From Tuctoria greenei (taxonomy: Eukaryota; Streptophyta; Magnoliopsida; Poales; Poaceae): a stretch of DNA of 64,000 nucleotides. Both the position numbers and the translations under genes were made by a program. Under the pieces are notes generated by a model. That model was not told where the DNA came from, ran no database searches, and saw nothing but the letters and a program-made list of their open reading frames with translations. The stretch covers positions 269,897,560-269,961,559 of the forward strand of contig JAYESD010000001.1 of assembly GCA_036927565.1 (NCBI GenBank), read 5' to 3'. Shown in pieces: positions 23,389-33,135 of this stretch; position 1 is the first letter of the stretch; each line of letters opens with the position of its first letter.

Positions 23389-24696
23389 GGGTGTGTTTGG
23401 TTGGGTGGATTGAGTTAAATTGAATTGGACTAGATGATACAATTCAGTGTTTGTTTCAAAGTTAGGATAGATATAGTCATCCAATATAAGGAATATTCGT
23501 TTTAGATTCTAGGTGAGATGATCCGGAGAATTTGGCCGGACAGGCCGCCTGTCCGTGTCCGCCGTGAGAACACCTGGCGCGCGTCAACACATAGGGTTAC
23601 CTCCCAGCTGTATTTTTACTCTTCATTCTAGAGGCGCAGCCGTGCTTCATTGGAGTTGATGCAGGCAACGGAGAGACGCCGGCAACGGAGATCGTCCTCT
23701 GAGCAGGTAGGATCATTCCCGATCTAGGAGCAGAGGCACAGGACCGAGTTCGTCGCCGCAGACCAGGCCTGAATCGCCGTCGCCGTGTTGCGTCCCTTCT
23801 CCGAACAGATCCAGGCCCGAGCCCTCCGTCGCCCCAGCCGGAGGGGCACCGCGTGCTGAGCCTGAGCGCTGCCCGAGCACTCCTCCGTCGGCCCCAGCCC
23901 GAGCGTCGCTACATGCCGATCCGAAGCACCACCATCGCCCTGGTGCTCTTTGTTTGCTCCGGCTCTTGGTTTCATCATTCACTGTATCGATGATGACTGG
24001 ATTTTCAGAGTCCCGTTGTATTGCTAGCAGAATGCACTAGGAGCCAGACAGGCATGCTGCTTAGGGAAGTTGGATCATCTCATCAAGATCATCCTTCTAG
24101 TAGCTGCATTGTTCGGATGATATTGATCATTGCATCGGTATATGACTGTTTTGTTCGGCATTGGTACATGACTGTTATATTTGACACTGGTATATGACTG
24201 CTGTGTTTGTGGCTCCATGTTGAAACATCCCTGTTGGAGTAGATATTAAAGTAAGAGCTTTGCATTTGCATGTGTTGTTAACCGCGGCAACTGCTGACTC
24301 CTCGCTTCTTTTGAGGATTTAGACTTTAGACTTAGACTGGCACGTGGTTTTGACAAACAGTTACCGGAATACTGAACACGGAAACCCCATGAAACGAACT
24401 TGCATACAAACAGTTACCAGAATACTGGAATACTTCTATAAGGTTGGTGCATACAAGTTTGACAAGTGTGGTAAGGTCACCATATTTTTAAAAATGGTAA
24501 TTATATCTAACTTTATCATTCATATCCATGCAAACAAACATGAACTTAGATCATCCAATCCATCTTTCATCCAACTTACCAAACAGAAAACCGGATCATC
24601 TAATCCATTCAACCAAACATCAACTTGAATGATCCAGTACAGACAAATATAGATGATCCTATCCAATACAACCTTGACATCAAACCAAACACATCC
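23389..24696. mobile_element. PIF/Harbinger-like (Tourist-type) element, 1308 bp
   Basis: The ends are inverted: GGGTGTGTTTGGTT on the left, and GGATGTGTTTGGTTTG as the reverse complement of the right end. TTA is duplicated on both sides (23386-23388 and 24697-24699), the Harbinger target. It lies just past the RNase H end of copia E. The middle (about 23,560-23,960) is GC-rich; near-terminal ATGATCC/ATCCAAT motifs recur. I see no transposase motif, so it is probably non-autonomous. Confidence 0.75.
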
Positions 24697-27009
24697 TTAA
24701 ACTCATGTCGGCTACATGTTCACTGAACATGCTGGGTGGAAGATCTTTTGTTAGCGGATCCGCAAGCATACGCTTGATACTTATATGCTCAAGACTTATG
24801 GTATGATCTTGAATTCGATCTTTCACAACATAAAACTTAATGTCAATGTGTTTGACAACACCACTTGACTTGTTGTTGTGAGAGTAAAATACAACGGGCT
24901 CATTATCGCAGTATAGCTTAAGTGGTTTTTCAATGCTGCTAACCACTCTAAGACTGGATAAAAATTTCTTAAGCTAAATTGTCTGCCCGGTTGCCTCATA
25001 ACATGCAACAAACTCGACATGCATTGTGGACGATGCAGTGACAGTTTGTTTGTAGCTTTTCCACGAAATAGCTCCATTCACGAGGGTGAATATATAGCCT
25101 GATGTGGATTTTTTAGTATCCACATAACTCGCGAAATCTGATTCCGAATATCCTACTACTTCAAAAGGGTATGACTTACTATACATCAACATCAGACCTT
25201 TTGTGCTTTGCACATATCTTAATGCTTTCTTAATTGTCTTCCAGTGATCAATTCCTAGATTGCCTTGATATCTGCCATGCATTTTGGTCACATAAGCTGA
25301 GTCAGGGCGAGTACAAACTTGAGCATACATAAGGCTTTCGACAGCAGAAGCATATATAACCAATTTCATTTGATCGATCTCATATTGGTTTCTGAGATAC
25401 TGAAAGTTCCCAAACTTATCGCTCTTGACAATCGGAGCAGGCTAAGGCTTATTTTTATACATATTGTGCTTTCTTAGTACATTCTCTAGTATGTCTTTTG
25501 TGATAAGCCTAATACCCCTTTATTTCTATCTCAGTGAGTTTCTATGCCCAATACATAGGATGCTTCACCAAGATCTTTCATATCAAAATTAGAGGATAAT
25601 AACTTCTTAGTTTCTGATAGTAGATTGACATCACTACTTGCAAATAATGTATCACCTATATAAAGCACGAATAAAATAAATTTACTGTTCTTAAACTTAG
25701 CATAAATGCAATTGTCCTCGTTATTTTTTTTAAACCCAAACTTTCTTATCGTGTCATCGAACTTGAGATACCACTGCCTTGATGCTTGTTTAAGTCCATA
25801 AATGGATTTTCTTAAGTAGCATCCCATATGTTCCTTACCCTTAACAACAAAACCTTTTGGTTTTGTCATATAAACATTCTCATATAGATCACCATTGAGG
25901 AACGTCATTTTTACATCCATCTTATGTAATTCTAAATTATAATGTGCAACTAATGCCATAATAATTCTGAATGAATCCTTACTTGAGACGGGTGAAAATG
26001 TCTCATTATAATCAATCCCTTCTCTTTGAGTGAAGCCTTTTACAACAAGTCTGGCCTTAAACTTATTATTATTCCCATTGGAGTCACGTTTAATTTTGTA
26101 GATCCATTTACAACCTAATATTTTGGCTCCATTAGGAATCTCAACTAAATTCTAGACTTTGTTGGCATCCATAGATCTCATTTTATCCTCCATGGCTTTA
26201 CGTCATTCAGATGATTGATGACTTCTCATAGCCTCTGCAAATGTGGCGGGATCACCCTCCATTTGAATTGCCTCACTCAAATAGATCTCATAATCGTCCG
26301 AAATGACCGGTTTTCTTTCTCATTGAGATCTTCTTAACTGCACATTATCCTCATTTTGAGGCTGTTGTTGATCTTCATTATTAATGACAGTAGGCTGAGA
26401 ATGCTCAACCTCTCTTAATAATTTTCTTGCCAATGGAAAACTAACAACATGTGTTGAATCTTCACCAATAGGCATCGATGATTCAACAATAGTAGGTAAT
26501 GAGAAATATGGTTCTTGAATCATTGGAGAGGGTACATAAACCCTCTTCTCTTCAAGATTAATTTCTCATCTTACCGTACTCTTCCTGATCATGACATCCC
26601 CTAAAAAGATGACATGCCTTGTTTCTAAAAACTTAATATATCATTATGGACAATAGAAAAAATATTCCTTACTCTTTTCTGTAAAGCCAACAAAATGGCA
26701 ACTTATTGTCTTAGCATCTAACATACTAGTGTTTGGGTTAAATATTTTTGCCTCAACGGGATATCCCCATATATGCATATAGCTTAATAAGAGCTTACGT
26801 CTTGTCCACAACTCATATGATGTTTGAGGCACCGACTTAGTAGGAACCCGATTTATCATATGATTGGCGATTTTTAATGCCTCTATCCATAAGCTAACCG
26901 GCAAATCTGATTGACTTAACATGAATCTTACCATATCCAGTAGCTTACGGTTTCGCTGTTCCGCTACTCCATTTTGCTAAGACTCGCCTGGTGTGGAATA
27001 CTGGGCAAC
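24697..27009 (-). pseudogene. Copia E pol, C-terminal part (integrase end, RT, RNase H)
   Basis: Minus-strand pieces in order: integrase QNGVAEQRNRKLLDMVRFML (about 26,970-26,910) and the ALKIANHMINRVPTKSVP stretch; RT with HKMDVKMTFLNGDLYENVYM and YGLKQASRQWY; RNase H with HVEFVACYEAT (about 25,000-25,030), KLYCDNEPVVFYSHN and HIDIKFYVVKDRI. The RT active-site box reads YIGD instead of YVDD, so a catalytic Asp is lost. Stops and frame changes separate the pieces. At 27010-27014 it is cut by element C; reading resumes at 54865. Confidence 0.88.
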
Positions 27010-27014
27010 TATGC

Positions 27015-27883
27015 TGTCGGTACTCTGCATACCGAATACCCCATGGGACCGCAAAAAGAGCAAAGGAACTCTGCCCATCAGTGTTGAAGACCTCTGAAGG
27101 CCCCATGTGTCACTCAGAACCGGACCTGCCTCCCTCTATGGTTAGTCTCAGTGCCGCCACGTGTATCGTTAAACCGGAGCTACATCCCACGCATGGGGAA
27201 GCTCCGGACTAGATACCTGTGTGGCACCCCGGACCTAACCCCCGACAGAGGGAAGCTCCGGTACTGACACGTGTACAACAGCACCGTACCTACTCGTCCA
27301 AGATAGTAAGCTCCGGAGCTGCCACGCGTCCAACCGCCGGACCTTCAACCTCAACAGGCAGAGTGGTGGACTTCCAATGGCTCGAACCTTCAAGGACAAT
27401 TAAAGACTTCAAGACCCGATTAAGTGTCATTAATGCTATCTTAATGACACACGATCGGAGATCCCTTAATACCAGTAACGCCACTGTCAAGGCCCGTTAC
27501 TGTACTATTAAGGGTAATTAAGTAAATTAATTGTGTATTAAGCATCAGTAACTGCCAGGGCCACATGTCGGGCCAGGCTAACGATGTAACAACCAGTCTT
27601 TGTACTATAAAAGGCTGGTTAAGCGATACACAGGGAGAGACTTCCACACACGCCCACAGACGCGCTCAAGGCACTCTAGTCTCTGACACTCTAGTGCTCA
27701 GATGCTCAATACAACAACAACACACACGTGGAGTAGGGTATTACGCTCAGGCGGCCTGAACCATGTAAACCCTCATGTCAACTTGTCATCTTGTTCTGAA
27801 TCTCTGCGCGCCCACAACCAAACTAAAAACTCCGCGGGCTGCCAACGGTAGTACCGGAGAATTGCCGGAATCACACTTCGACA
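27015..27883 (+). repeat. 5' LTR of element C
   Basis: Starts TGTCGGTACTC, ends CACTTCGACA. G-box-like ACGTGT cores recur about every 55 bp (27103 degenerate, 27157, 27267, 27322 degenerate). A TATAAAA box at 27606-27612 marks the likely promoter. Two-fold differences from the 3' LTR are frequent, so C is older than D. Confidence 0.9.
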
Positions 27884-27884
27884 G

Positions 27885-27902
27885 TTGGCGCGCCAGAGGG
27901 GC
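27885..27902 (+). other. Primer binding site region, element C
   Basis: TTGGCGCGCCAGAGGGGC follows the LTR end at 27883. TGGCGC-type sites prime from non-methionine tRNAs in many plant gypsy elements; I do not assign the tRNA. Confidence 0.7.
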
Positions 27903-27917
27903 GCCCGAGATTCAAGG

Positions 27918-28257
27918 ATGGTGAACTCTGCTGCTGAATCGTCCAATGGCAATCCTGTTGCGCAACCTGCTGGAGGTAACCCCTCCAACACGCAGCAGCC
28001 AGCAGGTGCTGTGGCTCCAGCAGGAGTCATGCCACCACCGCCACCATCTGCTCCTGCGAATAAAGCTGGACGTCGAGATGGGGCGTCTGCGTCGGTCACT
28101 GCATCGGCGAACAACAACCCTTAACATGCGATTAATGCCGCACATGCTCTTCTCCAACGTCCACCGCCTCCAGGAGCACCCCAGGGTGCTATGGAGCAGT
28201 GGAGAGCTGATGTGGAACATCTGGTTGCGGCAGCAGCTGATGGCATCAGCAATCAAG
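27918..28257 (+). pseudogene. Element C gag, N-terminal part
   Basis: Starts MVNSAAESSNGNP, a start shared with element G (59298). It is rich in Ala, Pro and Gly, with a PPPPP run. An in-frame TAA after ASANNNP breaks it; the reading then continues through HAINAAHALLQRPPPPG to ADGISNQ, where Sirevirus D is inserted. The rest lies at 40387 onward. Confidence 0.78.
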
Positions 28258-28262
28258 GTCTT

Positions 28263-29924
28263 TGAAAGTTGCCTAGAGGGGGGGGGTGAATAGGCTAATT
28301 GACCTGCAAATGACTCAATAAAACGAGATTAAATTACAGGGGGCGGACTAGTCCGGTCAGGGGGCGGACTAGTCCGGTCAGCCTGCGTGAATAACCCTAA
28401 AAAATTGTTTCTAGCAAGTTTTAGGGAATTTTCTCGTTGCTACAAGTGAGTATATGTTCAAGTCAAGTTGAGCAACAACCTACACAAGAGCAAGTCAAGT
28501 TTCCACAAGTTTGTAGCAATGCGGAGTATGAAACGAGATTACCAACCCTAGAACAAAGTAATCAATAGAATGAATGCGAAGAACACAAGGGAGCAAGGAT
28601 TTTATCCCGAGGTTCGATTCCACACAAGGAATCTACGTCCCCGTTGAGGAGTCCACAAAGGACCGGGTCCAACAACCCTTCCCTCACCAAGTTTACCGCA
28701 CGGGCCTAACTTGGTTCTCCACTAATCACAACGGTGATTACAAAGTTCGTTGGGGCTTCTCACAAACTGAGGCTCCCACACCACAAAGGTGATCAACACA
28801 ATAAAACAAACTCAATACACAGCCCACAAAGACTCAAACGAGTGCAAGAGATCAAACCGGGAGCACAAGCGCGATGTTCTTCCTCTTCTCCACCTCACTA
28901 AACCCTAATCCACTCAAGAATTAGTTTTAGAGGGAAAGTAGGCAAGAAGGATGCTTAGGAGTGCTCCAAGTTGGCTGTGGCAGCGCTAGGGTTTGAGTTT
29001 TTCCAAAGGTATTCGAAATGAGGCCGGGGGTCCCCTTTTTATAGGGGTCCCAAGCCCAATCTGCTGACTTCAGCAAAAGGGCGGACTAGTCCGGCCACTG
29101 GCCCGGACTAGTCCGGCCTAGGGGACCACTGACCCCTTTGTCAGGTCCCGACAGCTGACACACTATCGTCACGCTACCCGCCAAACTTCAAATTCAAACG
29201 GTCACTTCCAGAACGGACTAGTCCGGTCAACACCGGACTAGTCCGATCTCACACAGAGCCTTCTGCTCCGTGTGAAAACGGACTAGTCTGAGGACCACGG
29301 ACTAGTCCGGCCCCTAGGGCGGACTAGTCCGGTCCTCCCAGACTTAGCCACAGAAGCACCTTTTCCTAGCCAACCCGGACTAGTCCGGCCCCACGGGCGG
29401 ACTAGTCCGTTCTCACTCAGGACCTCTTGGTCCGGTCCAAAACGGACAAGTCCGTGATTTTGGGACTTCATCCCCAAAACCCACTCACAGCTACCCGGAC
29501 TAGTCCGGTCACAAACGGACTAGTCCTATCTCGGTCAGACCCTTCTGGTCCGGCCGATAACGGACTTGGCCGGCCAGGGGCGGACTAGTCCGGCCTCCTG
29601 CACGGACTAGTCCGGACCTACGGCCAGACCACTCATTCACTCATTTCTTTCATAGGTTTGACCTCTAAACCACTTTGAGCTCCCAAACTTGATCTCAATG
29701 CACTTTACACACACACCCTCCTATTACTACGGCTAGTCTAACTCAATCACGCAAGAAACCCTAGTTTCTACGCTTCGAGTTGACTCCGTTTCCTTCCTTT
29801 TCCTTTTTGAGGGTTTGCGTCTCCGATTGAGTCTTCACCTGTGCTAAGATCACTTGAGCTCATTAGCGACTTATTTGTCGTCATCAATCATCCAAAACCC
29901 ATGGGGAACCTAGATGCACTTTCA
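28263..29924 (-). repeat. 3' LTR of element D
   Basis: On the minus strand it starts TGAAAGTGCATC at 29924. Upstream of a TATAAAAAGG box (29034-29043, minus) lies a dense array of CGGACTAGTCCG palindromes from 29082 to 29614, with two more at 28344 and 28365. It has a run of nine or more G near the end where the other LTR has seven. Confidence 0.93.
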
Positions 29925-29940
29925 ATCTCCCTCTTTTTGG
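29925..29940 (-). other. Polypurine tract, element D
   Basis: The minus strand reads CCAAAAAGAGGGAGAT directly before the 3' LTR. Confidence 0.85.
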
Positions 29941-30238
29941 TGATTGATGACAACACATTAAGTCCTTCACAAATAAGAGTATAAAGTTTTGGTTTTCATA
30001 ACATGTGTGCGTATGAATGACTCCCCCTCAATGTATGCAACATGTAAAAGAGATGGAGAAGTTCTTTCATACCCACACACGTTATGGTGGGGTGCCTACG
30101 TGATGTGCTCAACAGTTTGTGACAAGACATGAATAACATCAATACATTCATAAGATTGACAATAAGAGCAATATGTTGATAGTAAGCAACATTAACGAGT
30201 CTTGCACAAATGTAAACATCCAAGAGCATAAATATGTT

Positions 30239-30331
30239 ACATGACAGTCATACATCACAAAACACACTTACATGACAGTCATACATCACAAAACACACTT
30301 ACATGACAGTCATACATCACAAAACACCCCC
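30239..30331. repeat. 31-bp tandem repeat, three copies
   Basis: ATGACAGTCATACATCACAA recurs at 30241, 30272 and 30303, period 31, between ORF3 and the 3' LTR of D. Confidence 0.9.
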
Positions 30332-30423
30332 ACAAAAGGACTAAACTCACTAAACTCCCTTAACTCTCCCCCTTTGGCATCAAGGCACCAAAAAGGAAAA
30401 GAAGGGGGAACAACTAACTAAAC

Positions 30424-32211
30424 CTAGTCCTCATCTTCTCCACTTTCGCTCTCAGTGGCTTCGGAGTCTTCAATGTTTGCCTCTGGCTCTTCGTCGTTGT
30501 CGTCGTTGTTGGAGGATTCCCTTGCCGAGGGAGCTGCCCGAGAGGAGCTTCCATCCTCCTGGAGCTGAGCAAGCTCATCGGCAGTGAAGACGGGGAAAGG
30601 AGTGATCTCCCCATCACTCTCCTCAGGAGATGACATCGGAACTTCAAGCTTCTCACACACCGCCTTGAGATACTTCTCATGGCGCTTGTGTGCCCTCTGA
30701 GCGCGAATCTCTTGCTTCCGGCACGAGGTGAAGATGGCCTTGAAGCATTTGAAGAACGCACTCATGGACTGAGGCGGAGGCGGAGACGGAGGCGCCACTG
30801 GGCGAGACGGAGGATCAGCATTCTTGCGTCTTGGAGGCACCGACACATTTGGCGGCTTCTGGGGGCGCAGAGGTCGGTGCGATACATCCTTGACAAAGGA
30901 CACGCCCGACACCTTCTCAATAAGGCACATAATGTAAGGGGCATACCCGCACGCCCTGTTGGGGGTATGCGAGATGTTGAAGATGTCGTCGAAGATGTAG
31001 TCGACGAGATTGAACTTCTCTTCCCCATCAATCAGAATGAGCAGGTGCCTTAGGTTTCCTTGAATGACCCCTGCATCACCGTCCTTGGGTGCAATGGTCC
31101 TCCTAAGTATCCGGTTCATGATGCTGTAGAATGGCTTGATGTTCCGAGCTAGTCCGGCATCAAACGGGAGATGGCTTGGATACATGTAAGCCAGCTCCTC
31201 ACGATCCACTGCCTTGAGGTTCGAGATAATGATCTCGTGGTCCATGTGAGCCTCAAGACCAAGGATCCTTGCAAACTCAGCATAGGTGACAGAGTATTGT
31301 TCACCATGAGTCATCCAAGTTATCCTCCTGTCACCTGAGCTTGTGAAATAGATTGTGGAGTAGAATTGGAGAATAACTTCCACATTCCAATCATATTTGA
31401 AGCCCATGATCTTCTTGAGATCATGGCGCTCGGCAGCTTCAATCACGGCATCAAAGGCCGAGTGCTCCTTCTTCGCCATATAGTCCCAGTCCACCCACTG
31501 AGCCTCTATCACTGGCTTCTTCATTTGTTGGTAGACTAGCCTGTAATAGTCACAGTGGAAGTCACACCAAAACCTGGGATCAGCTGTGCTCCTTTCAAAT
31601 TTATAGACCTTCTCGGTCCTTAGCCTTCGGGCCTTTTCAGCCCCTTTGCCATGAAACACATTTGCCGACAGTTCCTTTTGCCGGTTGGGATTCCTTTCCG
31701 GTGTGTGGACTTCAAGGGGGCCAATAGAGGTGGCCTTCCCCTTTTCCTTGATCACAACCCCACCAGCAGCCCTCTTAGCTGATATCTTGACAGCGGGGTT
31801 CTTCTTCTTTGGCTCGATAGGAGCCGGAGCTTTTCCCTTCTTCGGGTCACGCTCGACCCTAGGGACAGCCTCTTCTTGGGCTGGCTCCTTGCCCTTAGCC
31901 TTCTCGCCAAGAGTGACGAGCTTCTTCCTCTTTGGGGCATTGGCCTCAGCGGCCTTGGAGTTATGGGCCTCCCTATCCTCTCTTTTCTTCTTTCGCAGCT
32001 CATTCAGTGATTCTGCGGTGGCACGGGCAATGGCTTCATCCTCATTGTAGATGCTCGCAGCCACCTTGGATGCTTCGAGTGCCTTGAGCTTTCTTTCCTC
32101 CTTGGCCTTCTGCGCCTCCATTAGCGCAACCTTAGTCCGAGCCTCGGCAATTTGGGCCTTGGTACGCCCCTCGAGGTTGACACGCGGAGGAGAGCGCTCG
32201 GAGTTTGACAT
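30424..32211 (-). CDS. Third ORF of Sirevirus D, about 595 aa (plant transposon protein-like)
   Basis: It sits between pol and the 3' LTR, the place of the so-called envelope-like gene of some Sireviruses. I start it at MSNSERSPPRVN (32211), because an apparent 3' splice site (TTTGCACAG) lies one base before it; an in-frame ATG at 32286 would fall in the leader intron. The N-terminal third is rich in Ala, Lys and Glu and likely helical; a central region (FWCDFHCDYY ... WNVEVILQFYSTIYF ... ILGLEAHMDHE) resembles the 'putative plant transposon protein' domain (recalled); a Pro-rich linker and a Glu/Asp/Ser-rich tail follow. No signal peptide or membrane helix is visible in this form, so an envelope role is not supported. 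Function unknown. Confidence 0.75.
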   Translation of the reverse strand: MSNSERSPPRVNLEGRTKAQIAEARTKVALMEAQKAKEERKLKALEASKVAASIYNEDEAIARATAESLNELRKKKREDREAHNSKAAEANAPKRKKLVTLGEKAKGKEPAQEEAVPRVERDPKKGKAPAPIEPKKKNPAVKISAKRAAGGVVIKEKGKATSIGPLEVHTPERNPNRQKELSANVFHGKGAEKARRLRTEKVYKFERSTADPRFWCDFHCDYYRLVYQQMKKPVIEAQWVDWDYMAKKEHSAFDAVIEAAERHDLKKIMGFKYDWNVEVILQFYSTIYFTSSGDRRITWMTHGEQYSVTYAEFARILGLEAHMDHEIIISNLKAVDREELAYMYPSHLPFDAGLARNIKPFYSIMNRILRRTIAPKDGDAGVIQGNLRHLLILIDGEEKFNLVDYIFDDIFNISHTPNRACGYAPYIMCLIEKVSGVSFVKDVSHRPLRPQKPPNVSVPPRRKNADPPSRPVAPPSPPPPQSMSAFFKCFKAIFTSCRKQEIRAQRAHKRHEKYLKAVCEKLEVPMSSPEESDGEITPFPVFTADELAQLQEDGSSSRAAPSARESSNNDDNDEEPEANIEDSEATESESGEDED

Positions 32212-32212
32212 T

Positions 32213-32521
32213 CTGTGCAAAGGATGGAGAGAGGAAGATATGAGCCTAGGAAGAAGAAGTATTGCCGAAAAGATCTCGAGAACCAACTAGAAGTAGGGTT
32301 TGCCCTGTGCAAACCGGACTTGTCCGCCTGGTGGCCGGACTAGTCCGGGTTACACAGGAAGAACCCTAACCCTAATCGATTCATCGAAAAATTTGTGAAC
32401 CAATGCGCAATACTCCTAGGCTATGATCGCAAGGGTGTATAGAACAACATTAATGAAGGTGTTCCTATCAAAAACTTGAAGAATCAAGAATGGGGCTAGT
32501 TTTTGAGGAACGGTGAAATAC
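32213..32521 (-). other. Candidate leader intron of the D third ORF
   Basis: On the minus strand, GAAG|GTATTTC at 32521 and TTTGCACAG| at 32213 form GT...AG ends 309 bp apart, just upstream of the ORF3 start codon. The acceptor is preceded by a pyrimidine-rich run. Two palindrome copies (32315, 32336) lie inside. Splicing is inferred, not shown. Confidence 0.5.
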
Positions 32522-32699
32522 CTTCAAAAATCCGCTTGAGTCGTCGAAATCGGCGTGGATCTCGAAGGTGGAGCGCGGGAAGTGATCCCTCACTCCCAAG
32601 GACTTCGATGCGCGGATTGGAGTTGAGTTTTGGTGGTTGGAGCGCAAAATCGCCGATTTGGGGGCGGTTGTGCGCGCGTGGAAGCTTGAGAGTCAAGTG

Positions 32700-32913
32700 A
32701 GAGAGAGAGAGGGGGTCCGGGCCGCCTGGGGGTTTAAGTCCCCAAGGGCCGGACTAGTCCGGTTGAGGGGCCGGACTAGTCCGGTCTGCGGACCAGACCC
32801 AGACTAGTCCGGGTCCGGACTTGTCCGGTGGAAGGCCGGACTAGTCCGGTGTGCGGACTAGCCGCGGACTAGTCTGACCCGGACTTGTCCGGCCATAGGG
32901 GCGGACTAGTCCG
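32700..32913 (-). promoter_or_regulatory. Internal palindrome array upstream of D ORF3
   Basis: About seven copies of CGGACTAGTCCG or CGGACTTGTCCG, some imperfect, lie between 32750 and 32913. On the minus strand they are followed by GACTTAAACCCC (TATA-like) and a CT dinucleotide run (about 32,698-32,711). This is the same arrangement as in the D LTR promoter. Inferred: a separate promoter for the third ORF. Confidence 0.5.
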
Positions 32914-33135
32914 GTCCAGCTGGGCTGAAAACAATATATTTGGGTTTTGCCCATAAAGATAAGTCCTTTTGGACAGATATAGCAAGGAAAACATGACAAA
33001 CATGATTATGAGTCAATAAAGAACAACTTATGAAGATTTTCATGAAGAAAATAGATTTCTCAAACAAATTTGAGGAGAAATCGACATAGAGAGGAGTTTT
33101 TCGAAATGTGGCTCAAAATATATGAGGAATGTGGT

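Noticed and set aside
32211..32286. Hydrophobic N-terminus (MVLEIFSAILLLPRL) as a signal peptide of D ORF3
   Set aside because: It lies inside the candidate leader intron, immediately before a good 3' splice site and a downstream ATG. Kept only as an alternative.
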